This document shows, one piece after another, positions 43,831 through 51,465 of a stretch of DNA of 64,000 nucleotides. Within the stretch, counting starts at the first letter, position 1, and each line of letters starts with the position of its first letter. Both the position numbers and the translations under genes were made by a program. Under the pieces are notes generated by a model. It was not told the origin of the DNA, did no database searches, and worked only from the letters and a program-made list of their open reading frames with translations. The stretch spans positions 1,426,001 through 1,490,000 of the forward strand of contig CP014773.1 of assembly GCA_001596135.1 (NCBI GenBank). Reading direction: 5' to 3'. This stretch comes from Mucilaginibacter sp. PAMC 26640. Its GTDB lineage: Bacteria > Bacteroidota > Bacteroidia > Sphingobacteriales > Sphingobacteriaceae.

Positions 43831-45272
43831 TAGCTAAGTGGTGTCTTTTCTTTAAACTCCTCGCTGATATTTACGCGCAGCCTTCTCATAGGCGATAGTT
43901 CAGACTCATACACTTTTTTGATGCCGTCGCCAATAGCTGTTTCCACATCACGGATATCGCGTACCAAACGTTGCAGGCCCTGTGGCTCTACAGAAGCCGC
44001 GTGGTCTGATCCCCACATGGCACGGTCAAGCGTAAAGTGGCGCTCTACAAATGTGGCTCCCATTGCAACTGCACTTATGGTAGTAGCCAAGCCTGTTTCA
44101 TGGCCCGAATAGCCGATTGGTACTCCCGGGAATTTATTACCAAGCGTTTCGATCATTTTCAAATTCAATTCTTCGGGCCGGCACGGGTATGCCGACGTAG
44201 CGTGTGCCACAAATAAAGGGTAAGCCGAATCGTAATCATTTATAAACGCCATGGCATTTTCTATCTCTTTCATGGTAGACATACCTGTCGACAGCATCAG
44301 CGGACGGCCCGTTTTTAAAATCCGTGCTATCAGCTTATAATCGGTTAATGACGCGGAAGCTAGTTTATATATAATTGTATCAAACTGTTCCATAAAATCA
44401 ACCGAAGGGACGTCCCATGCTGAAACAAACCAATCGATGCCCGCTTTTTTACAATATTGGTCGATTGTAGCATATTCGGCCACCCCAAATTCTGTTTTGC
44501 GTTTATAGTCTATGTATGACATACGTCCCCACGGGGTGTCTCGCATTATTTCCCATTGATCTTTAGGTACACAGATTTCAGGGGTACGTTTTTGAAACTT
44601 TACGGCATCCGCACCGGCAGTTACGGCTTCATCTATCAATTTTTTTGTAATTTCAAGCGATCCGTTATGGTTTATACCGATTTCGGCTATGATGTAGCAA
44701 GGGGCACCATCGCCAATATTACGGCCATTACGCAAAGTAACAACGCCATTTTTCATAGAGCCGGCTGGCACGAAGGCCTCTTTCGCTTCAATGATCAGTT
44801 CCGCAAACTCGCGGAAACAGCCTTCACCGCTTTTGATATGGCAAATATAGTCCGCAATAGCTTTGATGCCGGGTAACGCGTCCGCCGGGCAGGCAGCCAG
44901 TCCTACCAGTTTCATTATCTCTGCGTCGTTATAATCATCGCCTATATAAGCCACCTCATCTGGTTTTAAGCTTAGTTTTTGGATGATGCCCGCCAGCACA
45001 GCTGGTTTATCTTTTACAAAAAGGTGAAGCTCAGTGATGTTTAATTTTTCGGCGCGTTTAATCACTGACGGTGATTTTTCGCCGGTAATAATCGCGGTAT
45101 CTACCAATGCCAGTTTACGCAGGCGCTCAACACCCATGCCATCGCGGATGTTGAACTTTTTCAGGGATTCGCCGTCCTCACCGTAATATACACCACCATC
45201 GGTTAGTACACCATCGCAATCAGTTATTAGTAGCTTAATGCGAACTGCTTTTTGTTGTAATAGGTCTTTCAT
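43830..45272 (-). CDS. HAD phosphatase / NeuB-type nonulosonate synthase fusion
   Basis: A 480-residue two-domain enzyme. Residues 1-165 are a KdsC-like HAD phosphatase: Asp18 and Asp20 in TDCDGVLTD, ITGEKS, the VKDKP Lys, and GDDYND at 111-116. From about 190 on is a NeuB/SpsE-type PEP-condensing domain: YIIAEIGINHNGS, ADAVKFQKRTPEI, IYKLASASLTDY, and the PIGYSGHETG and ERHFTLDRAMWGSDHAAS signatures. The SAF/antifreeze domain normally ending NeuB is missing; the protein stops at SPMRRLRVNISEEFKEK. Condensation and removal of a product phosphate would thus be one polypeptide, as the separate KDN-9-phosphate synthase and phosphatase of Bacteroides thetaiotaomicron. The product sugar is not determined. 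Confidence 0.9.
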   Translation of the reverse strand: MKDLLQQKAVRIKLLITDCDGVLTDGGVYYGEDGESLKKFNIRDGMGVERLRKLALVDTAIITGEKSPSVIKRAEKLNITELHLFVKDKPAVLAGIIQKLSLKPDEVAYIGDDYNDAEIMKLVGLAACPADALPGIKAIADYICHIKSGEGCFREFAELIIEAKEAFVPAGSMKNGVVTLRNGRNIGDGAPCYIIAEIGINHNGSLEITKKLIDEAVTAGADAVKFQKRTPEICVPKDQWEIMRDTPWGRMSYIDYKRKTEFGVAEYATIDQYCKKAGIDWFVSAWDVPSVDFMEQFDTIIYKLASASLTDYKLIARILKTGRPLMLSTGMSTMKEIENAMAFINDYDSAYPLFVAHATSAYPCRPEELNLKMIETLGNKFPGVPIGYSGHETGLATTISAVAMGATFVERHFTLDRAMWGSDHAASVEPQGLQRLVRDIRDVETAIGDGIKKVYESELSPMRRLRVNISEEFKEKTPLS

Positions 45273-45283
45273 GTTTTAGGGTT

Positions 45284-46087
45284 TTAAATAGCTGTCCATC
45301 CACCGTCAACCACCAGGTTGGCGCCGGTCATATAAGCCGATGCATCGCTGGCCAGGAATATTAAGGCGCCCTGGTAATCGTCAGCGGTAGCCATGCGGCC
45401 CAATAAAGTTTTTGATGAATAATTTTGAATGAAAAATTTGTCTTGGCCGTTTTCAACTCCTCCGGGTGACAACGTATTTACTCTGACACCTTTATTACCC
45501 CAATAAGCGGCCAGAAAACGGGTGAAATTGATCACTGCACCTTTAGTAACCGGGTAAGCGGCAGATTTATAAAAAGTCTGTTCGCCCTCAGCATTGCGGT
45601 AAATAGTTTGGTCGGGGCCAACTATGCCATAGGTTGATGCTACGTTGATAATGCTGCCGCGGCTTTGTTTGGCCATTTGTGCGCCAAAAACCTGCGCACA
45701 TAAAAATACGCCGGTAACGTTAACATCCATTGAACGTTGAAAAGCTTCAAGCGGGTAGTTCTCAAATGCAGATAACTCTTTGGCCAATGCCGGGTTCTCG
45801 AACATGTCGTTAATGGCGGCATTGTTAACCAGGATGTCAATAGCTTGATATCGGCTCAGTATTATAGTCAATGCAGCCTTAACAGACGCTTTAACTGTCA
45901 CGTCCAATAAAACACCTAAGTGTTTTGTGCCAAGCTGTTTAGCGTATTCCTGCGCTTTTTGCTCGTTGATATCTGCAACTACCACATTTGCTCCGGCCAT
46001 TGCCAGCGCCTCGCAATGCTTGCGGCCGATAAGCCCCAGTGCCCCCGTTATAATGGCTGTTTTGCCTTTCAAGCTGAATAATTCCAT
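45284..46087 (-). CDS. SDR-family oxidoreductase
   Basis: A 267-residue classical short-chain dehydrogenase. The cofactor site is TGALGLIG (residues 14-21) with the NNA motif (88-90), and the active site is Ser151 (NVASTYG) with Tyr178-x3-Lys182 (YPVTK). An insert between Ser151 and Tyr178 (PDQTIYRNAEGEQTFYKSA) resembles the PtmA-type flagellin-modification SDRs. It overlaps the aminotransferase stop by one base and is 11 bases before the HAD-NeuB gene. In the operon it could reduce or oxidise a sugar carbonyl before or after amination. Confidence 0.92.
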   Translation of the reverse strand: MELFSLKGKTAIITGALGLIGRKHCEALAMAGANVVVADINEQKAQEYAKQLGTKHLGVLLDVTVKASVKAALTIILSRYQAIDILVNNAAINDMFENPALAKELSAFENYPLEAFQRSMDVNVTGVFLCAQVFGAQMAKQSRGSIINVASTYGIVGPDQTIYRNAEGEQTFYKSAAYPVTKGAVINFTRFLAAYWGNKGVRVNTLSPGGVENGQDKFFIQNYSSKTLLGRMATADDYQGALIFLASDASAYMTGANLVVDGGWTAI

Positions 46088-47427
46088 TACATTACCGCCT
46101 TAGGCTTGATATTATAGTTGCTCACCTTTCGAAATACGGTTTCGAGTATTTCGCCCTTCAGATACGATTTAATATTACCGCCCAAAATGGCTTCTTTTAA
46201 TATCGGCAACACATCGCGATAAGCAGATAAAGTGTAATTAATATCGTCCAGACTATGGCTAAAGCACACGTTATGAAAACCAGCCCAAAGGATGCCTCGT
46301 TTAATCATCTCCTGCTGCATCAGTGTTTTTAGTTCCAGGCCGTTACCTGCTTCAGGAGTAAAGGTCACCATGGTGCGGCAGTTGTAACCTACACAGCGGG
46401 TGTATTGATCCATACCCAGTTCTATTGCAATGCTGTTATAACCATCTTTTAAAAAAGCCCCTTTTTCATCAAGATATTTTGGAACATCACAATCAATCAG
46501 TTCATTTATTGTGGCGATACAAGCTGCCATAGAAAGCGCCTCACCACCAAAAGTTGTGTAACTAAATACCTCCGTATTAAATAGTTCCATTACATCGGCA
46601 CGGCCTGTTAATAATGCCAAGGGCATTCCATTAGCGCATGCTTTTGAGTAAACAGCCAAGTCAGGCTTCACACCAAAGTATTCTTGGGCGCCACCAATAG
46701 CAATACGGAAACCGGTCCACATTTCGTCAAATATCAGTAGCGTACCGTTGGCCTTACATACATCGGCCAGTTCCTGCAGGTAGCCGGGTTTTGGTGTTTC
46801 AAAAATAAAGGGCTCAAGTATTAAAGCTGCAACAGTTTCATCAAGTGCGGCTTTCACTGCCTTAATATCATTGTACTCAAAAGTATAAGTCATCTCCTGA
46901 ATTGCTTCAGGAATACCTGCGTTACGGCTGGTGATCCCGATGTACCAGTCATGCCAGCCATGATATCCGCAGCAAAAAACTTTATCGCGCTTAGTAAAAG
47001 CACGCGCAACCCTGATCGCCGCAGAGCAAACGTCGGCACCGGTTTTTGATATTTTTACAGCTTCGGCATTAGGAATAACCTTTTGTATCAACTCTGATAA
47101 CTCCACCTCAAGGGGGTGCATTAGTGAAAAGGTGATACCGTTTGTTAATTGGGCTTTAATGGCCTCATCAACTGCGGGATAAGCGTATCCCAAAGACAGT
47201 GGCCCTATGGCCGCGTTAAAATCGATATATTCATTTCCGTCAACATCCCATACATGTGATCCTGTTCCCTTGACCAGGTATTTAGGCGCTATGCCCCTGG
47301 TAAATTGGCCCGGACCTTTAGCCAGTGTTTGGGTAACAGGTTTTTGTACCTTAAGTGCCCTTTGATATAATATATCAGACTGGCTGATGTCGGGGTAGTT
47401 CTCGTTAAAAGCTACTTTATTTGCCAT
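46087..47427 (-). CDS. Class III aminotransferase (glutamate-1-semialdehyde aminomutase-like)
   Basis: A 446-residue PLP enzyme. The PLP lysine is Lys262 in VYSKACANGMPLA, the cofactor-ring Asp is Asp234 in IFDEMWTGFR, and the phosphate-binding region is KTGADVCSAAIRVARAFTKRD. It resembles HemL but is not the heme gene: its neighbours are all sugar enzymes. Such GSA-like aminotransferases recur next to NeuB/SpsF genes in polysaccharide clusters and probably aminate a sugar-derived carbonyl. Start ATG 47427 is 4 bases past the transketolase C-half stop. Confidence 0.9.
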   Translation of the reverse strand: MANKVAFNENYPDISQSDILYQRALKVQKPVTQTLAKGPGQFTRGIAPKYLVKGTGSHVWDVDGNEYIDFNAAIGPLSLGYAYPAVDEAIKAQLTNGITFSLMHPLEVELSELIQKVIPNAEAVKISKTGADVCSAAIRVARAFTKRDKVFCCGYHGWHDWYIGITSRNAGIPEAIQEMTYTFEYNDIKAVKAALDETVAALILEPFIFETPKPGYLQELADVCKANGTLLIFDEMWTGFRIAIGGAQEYFGVKPDLAVYSKACANGMPLALLTGRADVMELFNTEVFSYTTFGGEALSMAACIATINELIDCDVPKYLDEKGAFLKDGYNSIAIELGMDQYTRCVGYNCRTMVTFTPEAGNGLELKTLMQQEMIKRGILWAGFHNVCFSHSLDDINYTLSAYRDVLPILKEAILGGNIKSYLKGEILETVFRKVSNYNIKPKAVM

Positions 47428-47431
47428 AACT

Positions 47432-48367
47432 TTATTCTGTAAAATGTGGTGTTGAAATCAGGGGTTGTTTATATTGGGTTTGATAGCCCAGTATTTGCTC
47501 GGCTATCTGTTTGCCGGTAAAGCCTTCATACTCCAGTACGGCTGGTAATAAGGCAGGCCTAAACCATCGCTCATTAAGTGCGATAGCTAATACGTTGGCG
47601 GTTTTTTGGTGTTTTAGCAGCACTTCTGCAACAATAGTGTAAAGGCCGCCAGTTATAAAATGATCCTCAAGTGTAACCACTAAATCGCTTTGCGAAGCTT
47701 TTAATATTGCTGATCCGTCAACCGGTTTCAAACTGCGCATATTTACCAGGCCTACAGACATTCCCTCAGCCAATAGTATTTCCCTGGCGATCAAGGCTTG
47801 TTCAAACAAAAGGCCGTAAGTCAGAATAGTGACATCACTACCCTCGCTAATCACTTCCGCTTTACCTAATGCAAATTCGGCATGTATATAATCGGTCTTA
47901 CGGGTATTGATACGCGTATAAGCCGGCGATGCGGATTGCCAGATATACGGAAGCATTTTTACCAGGTCATCTTCATCTGCGGGTGCAAACACCGTCATGT
48001 TGGGGATGCCGCGCATTAAAGCCACATCCTCAATAGCCTGGTGGGTAGGTCCGTTAGCATCCGACAAAAAGCCCGGTATAAAACCACTGAGTTTTAAAGG
48101 CAGATTAGGTATGCCAGCATCAGTACGTACAAATTCAAAAGCACGCATCGTTAAAAATGATGCAAGTGCGTGCACCACAGGGATGCGTCCGCGCAAGGCA
48201 AGGCCTGCGGCTGCACCTACCAAAGTTTGTTCTGTTATGCCGGTATCAATAAAGCGGTTACCCAAAATACCCGGAAGGTTGCGTACCAACGCGCGGTTCT
48301 CAGCAGTCATTACAACCACTTGTTCATTGGCGCTGGCAATGGCTGTTAGAAGTTCTTCGTAAGTCAT
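47432..48367 (-). CDS. Transketolase, C-terminal (pyrimidine-binding) subunit
   Basis: A 311-residue protein equal to the Pyr and C-terminal domains of transketolase. The ThDP-activating glutamate is Glu46 in DTGITEQTLVGAAAGLALRG. The dimer-forming C-terminal domain follows (YGLLFEQALIAREILLAEGMSVGLVNMRSLKPVD). The start overlaps the N-half stop by one base, so the two subunits are made together. Split transketolases are known in archaea and in some antibiotic and sugar clusters. The housekeeping pentose phosphate enzyme is presumably elsewhere in the genome, so this copy is likely dedicated to the operon's sugar. Confidence 0.92.
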   Translation of the reverse strand: MTYEELLTAIASANEQVVVMTAENRALVRNLPGILGNRFIDTGITEQTLVGAAAGLALRGRIPVVHALASFLTMRAFEFVRTDAGIPNLPLKLSGFIPGFLSDANGPTHQAIEDVALMRGIPNMTVFAPADEDDLVKMLPYIWQSASPAYTRINTRKTDYIHAEFALGKAEVISEGSDVTILTYGLLFEQALIAREILLAEGMSVGLVNMRSLKPVDGSAILKASQSDLVVTLEDHFITGGLYTIVAEVLLKHQKTANVLAIALNERWFRPALLPAVLEYEGFTGKQIAEQILGYQTQYKQPLISTPHFTE

Positions 48368-49215
48368 TATCTTACAATTAAGGTTTCAGAGGTTAATTCA
48401 GTGTTATTGTTGCCGTGCAGCTCTTCAAGTAATTGTTGTACTTCATTGGGGGTGAAATTGCAGAACCATCTATCGGCACGCTCCTGTATACTTGGCAGGC
48501 CTTTGCCACGAATGGTATCAGCTATTAATACATTTAAGCGGCCCTTGCCGAACGGAAAGCGGGAAAATGCTTTGTGCAATTCATCAAAATCATGCCCGTT
48601 GATCCGGGTAACCGCGGCCCCGAACGCGGTGAATTTATTATGCAGTGGCTCTAATGGGATCAATTCTTCTGTACGCACGTTCGCCTGGAATTGGTTGCGG
48701 TCAATTACAAACACAAGGTTATCCAGTTCATAGGCATTTGCAACCAAAACCGCTTCCCAACAGGAGCCTTCATTGAGTTCGCCATCACCTAAAATGCAAA
48801 CTACGTTGTTACTGCCTTTACGCATTTTTATATCCATGGCAACACCTATAGCAACTGATGGTAAGTGCCCAAGGGATCCGGAATGAAATTCTATACCCGG
48901 GATATGCGTGTTGGGATGCCAATAAATGTGATCATTGGTGGTAAGATGATTAGCCAGGCGCTCTTTTTCCAGAATACCTAATTCGGCTAATGTGCCGTAT
49001 AAGGCCGGGACATCGTGCCCTTTTGATAAAAAAAGGTAATCGCGGTTTTCATCGTTTAAATTACCCGAGTTGATGTTTAGAAAGTTCGTGTACAGGTATA
49101 CGATCAGGTCTACCGCCGAAAGCGATGCGCCGGTAAAGCAGCCGCCATTGGTAGACAAGCGTACTATGTGTTCACGTACTTTTAATGCAGTTTTTTCAAG
49201 CTCTTGTTTGTTCAT
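48367..49215 (-). CDS. Transketolase, N-terminal (ThDP pyrophosphate-binding) subunit
   Basis: A 282-residue protein equal to the PP domain of transketolase. The ThDP-metal motif is GDGELNEG (143-150) followed by the IDRNQ end of the motif near residue 171, and SKGHDVPALYGTLAE (64-78) and GSLGHLPS (113-120) are conserved phosphate- and ThDP-loop segments. With the next gene it forms a complete enzyme that moves a two-carbon ketol unit between sugar phosphates. It starts 9 bases after the SpsF-like gene. Confidence 0.92.
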   Translation of the reverse strand: MNKQELEKTALKVREHIVRLSTNGGCFTGASLSAVDLIVYLYTNFLNINSGNLNDENRDYLFLSKGHDVPALYGTLAELGILEKERLANHLTTNDHIYWHPNTHIPGIEFHSGSLGHLPSVAIGVAMDIKMRKGSNNVVCILGDGELNEGSCWEAVLVANAYELDNLVFVIDRNQFQANVRTEELIPLEPLHNKFTAFGAAVTRINGHDFDELHKAFSRFPFGKGRLNVLIADTIRGKGLPSIQERADRWFCNFTPNEVQQLLEELHGNNNTELTSETLIVR

Positions 49216-49224
49216 CTCTCTTTT

Positions 49225-50028
49225 TTAGGCCAGTTTGGTTTGTGCTGCCGATACTGTTTTAAGCTCATTTAGATGGTGCCGGTACCAGTTAACACCGGCA
49301 TATTTTTTATTGATGTTAAATAGCTCAGGCTTGGCAGCTAGTAGCAGTAATATGTCTTCGCAAGAAAAATTAGGGTTAGCAGGGTGCAATTCTTCGTATA
49401 TACGGGTGATAAACTCATAGTCTTCCGGGTAATCAATGGTAAAACGGTGACTCATGGAATAGTCAAAACCCGTGGCCCACGCTACATTACCTATGCTGAA
49501 TTTTTGAGTGTTTTCCCAGATATATGGAGTGGTATGCTCCAACTCCAATTTTGAAGATGCTTCATGCCATGTTTTTTCAAGGCAAGGCATCGTCATGATC
49601 TCAACATCGTTGCCATCGGGCCAGGTTGCCGGGTGCAGGTTACTTACAAAGTCGTAATTATTAGCAAAAAAATAACCGAGCGACTGATCGATCGCCTTTG
49701 GATCAATTAACGGGCAATCTGACGGAATTTTTAATACAACATCAGCATTAAAGGCTTTGGCGGCCCGGTAGTGCCTGTCCAGCAAGTTATTCATATTGCC
49801 CCGGAAGCATTGGAGCCCCAACCGATGCACCTCCTGTTCAATGATATTATCTTCAATCGCATCAGGTATCGCTATGACAATGGTGGCTGGATAACCCGAC
49901 TGTTGTAAGCGTTCCACCATTCTTGCTAACAGGGTTTTACCTAATACGGGCATCATCACCTTGCCGGGCAATCTTGTCGACGACATCCGCGCCTGTACAA
50001 CAATTACGATGTTCGATGCGATGTTCAT
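49225..50028 (-). CDS. SpsF-like cytidylyltransferase
   Basis: A 267-residue nucleotidyltransferase of the CMP-KDO/CMP-NeuAc synthetase family, SpsF branch. The N-terminal nucleotide-binding signature is VVQARMSSTRLPGKVMMPVLG (residues 10-30 region), and FNADVVLKIPSDCPLIDPKAIDQ carries the metal-binding Asp. SpsF proteins occur beside SpsE/NeuB enzymes in spore-coat and surface-polysaccharide clusters. The expected role is CTP-dependent activation of the operon's ulosonic acid. It overlaps the glycosyltransferase stop by four bases (ATGA). Confidence 0.87.
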   Translation of the reverse strand: MNIASNIVIVVQARMSSTRLPGKVMMPVLGKTLLARMVERLQQSGYPATIVIAIPDAIEDNIIEQEVHRLGLQCFRGNMNNLLDRHYRAAKAFNADVVLKIPSDCPLIDPKAIDQSLGYFFANNYDFVSNLHPATWPDGNDVEIMTMPCLEKTWHEASSKLELEHTTPYIWENTQKFSIGNVAWATGFDYSMSHRFTIDYPEDYEFITRIYEELHPANPNFSCEDILLLLAAKPELFNINKKYAGVNWYRHHLNELKTVSAAQTKLA

Positions 50029-51071
50029 GCCGTAACCAATTCAATTTGCGGTACAGATATTTTTTCTTCAGCTGGCTGCGATAAACAAAAGGTTTTTTTA
50101 TCTCCGGTATGTAAAGCATATTGCCGGCAGATATTGGCAATGTTTCTTGCCGATAGGCCATTATTCTGTATTGGCATAAGCTTTTTCAGTTCATCTACAT
50201 TAAACCACGAATACACCTTTTTCCCCAATGCGATACCGGTATAAACAACAGTTGAATATTGTGTGACCAACTCACAGCAGTTTGCAATCATTTCGTTGGT
50301 GCTACCGTTAGAAAATATCAGCGTACCATCCGGCGCATGTTTTTCAATTTCCTTTTTGGCGCGCTTTACATTTTCATTAGGGTGGAGTTTAAAAAGTAGT
50401 TGCCTGCCATCCGCAATTTTCACTGCTGCACGGATAAATGCAGGTCGATTTTCATAACGAAGGGTTTCACGCATGTCAGTGGTAGCAACCATCACGTAGC
50501 CCTGATGCGGGAAATTGTTTTTGACAGATTTTTGTAAATCATCATAGTTAGGCATGCCGGTAACTACAATTTTTTCTAACGCAGTGCCGCCTTTTGCAAA
50601 AAAGCTTTTATAACCTGCAGATGCAGCGCAGTATATATCACAAAGGTTCGATGCGCCATTCAATGACGTGTTGCCCGTAAACCAGGGAGGCAGGCCCAGG
50701 GCTTTAACTATACGTGTGGCTAAAGTTTGCTTATCGGTCATGCCTTCCTGCACCCACACTGTTTTGTAATGTCGCATTCGGTGCGGAATCAGCATATCTG
50801 AACAATACACCACCAAGTCATATTGATTAAGCCTTGCGCCATAATCTATCTGCAAACCGTGATCACTGAGATATTTTTCTGAGTTTTCTTTAAACTGCCC
50901 GGTAAGAACGGTGCCATTTAAAAGTCCGGTGTATTTAATCAAAAATTTTGTAGAGGCGGTGTCAGTAAAAACCTGGCTAAACCAACAGTCAAACCCAGGT
51001 AGCTCATCGGCTATCTGGTGCATTTGTGAGGTTTGGTTAATAGAGCCTGTGATGAATAAAATCTTCTTCAT
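50025..51071 (-). CDS. GT-B-like glycosyltransferase, candidate CMP-sugar transferase
   Basis: A 348-residue protein with no signal peptide and a Rossmann-like start (MKKILFITGSINQTSQMH). I prefer ATG 51071 to 51113 because a -7 element at 51101-51108 lies inside the longer form. The C-terminal half resembles GT-B glycosyltransferases and CDP-glycerol glycerophosphotransferases (LFKLHPNENVKRAKKEI; TQYSTVVYTGIALGKKVYSW). It has an acidic-Gly Glu109-Gly110 (VQEG), His230-Pro231 and Ser273-Thr274, like the D/E-D/E-G, HP and S-S/T motifs of bacterial sialyltransferases. With an SpsF-like gene next to it a CMP-nonulosonate donor is plausible. A capsule-type transferase or a 2-epimerase-like protein is the alternative. 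Confidence 0.6.
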   Translation of the reverse strand: MKKILFITGSINQTSQMHQIADELPGFDCWFSQVFTDTASTKFLIKYTGLLNGTVLTGQFKENSEKYLSDHGLQIDYGARLNQYDLVVYCSDMLIPHRMRHYKTVWVQEGMTDKQTLATRIVKALGLPPWFTGNTSLNGASNLCDIYCAASAGYKSFFAKGGTALEKIVVTGMPNYDDLQKSVKNNFPHQGYVMVATTDMRETLRYENRPAFIRAAVKIADGRQLLFKLHPNENVKRAKKEIEKHAPDGTLIFSNGSTNEMIANCCELVTQYSTVVYTGIALGKKVYSWFNVDELKKLMPIQNNGLSARNIANICRQYALHTGDKKTFCLSQPAEEKISVPQIELVTA

Positions 51072-51100
51072 AAAACTCAAGGCAATTTGCCAGTGTTTGT

Positions 51101-51108
51101 CAAACTTA
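51101..51108 (-). promoter_or_regulatory. -7 element of the sugar operon
   Basis: On the minus strand TAAGTTTG fits TAnnTTTG and ends 29 bases before the start codon of the glycosyltransferase gene. No clear -33 element is visible. Confidence 0.5.
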
Positions 51109-51345
51109 AACAATGGGTTAGCTTATGTTTTACACAATCAGCAAACTTCACGAAGATTTAATGCGGGCAAAATGTATGCTTAGTAAAGCGCCCGCATTGT
51201 TAGGTTTAACTTAATTTATTCTTAAAAAGAGATTAATAGAATCTTCCGGTAAACTACCATTTTGTTGAAATCAACCGCCCAAAAAATTAAGTTGGGTGTG
51301 TTGCCCGTAAACTACAATTGCGATTTTTTAACGCAATGCCCTTTA

Positions 51346-51374
51346 AATACCCCTTCATTTTACTGGTTTACCCC
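51346..51374 (+). promoter_or_regulatory. Direct-repeat site AATACCCC/TTTACCCC upstream of GH43
   Basis: AATACCCC (51346-51353) and TTTACCCC (51367-51374) are repeated in the same orientation with a 21-base period, 91 bases before the GH43 start. The same spacing occurs before the second susC. Two half-sites 21 bp apart on one face of the helix fit an AraC-type or hybrid two-component regulator; the regulator is not in the window. Confidence 0.45.
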
Positions 51375-51465
51375 TCATGGCTTATAAATAATAAGCCTTA
51401 TTTCGAGCACATAATTGTTAATCACGGTTAGCAATAACAACCCCCAACATTTGATTAAATACTAT

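Larger units (their letters stand above)
51072..51465. other. Divergent spacer between the sugar operon and GH43
   Basis: A 394-base spacer. It holds the sugar-operon -7 element (51101-51108, minus) and an 8-bp inverted repeat ATGCGGGC/GCCCGCAT (51161-51168/51190-51197). Towards GH43 it holds the TTTACCCC-type direct repeats and a GGCTTAT/ATAAGCC hairpin (51379-51385/51391-51397). No gene is seen. Confidence 0.55.

Noticed and set aside
46087..47427. Housekeeping heme gene hemL
   Set aside because: The protein resembles the GSA-aminomutase fold, but its place in a tight sugar operon argues for a sugar aminotransferase; a genome-wide search for a second hemL would settle it.
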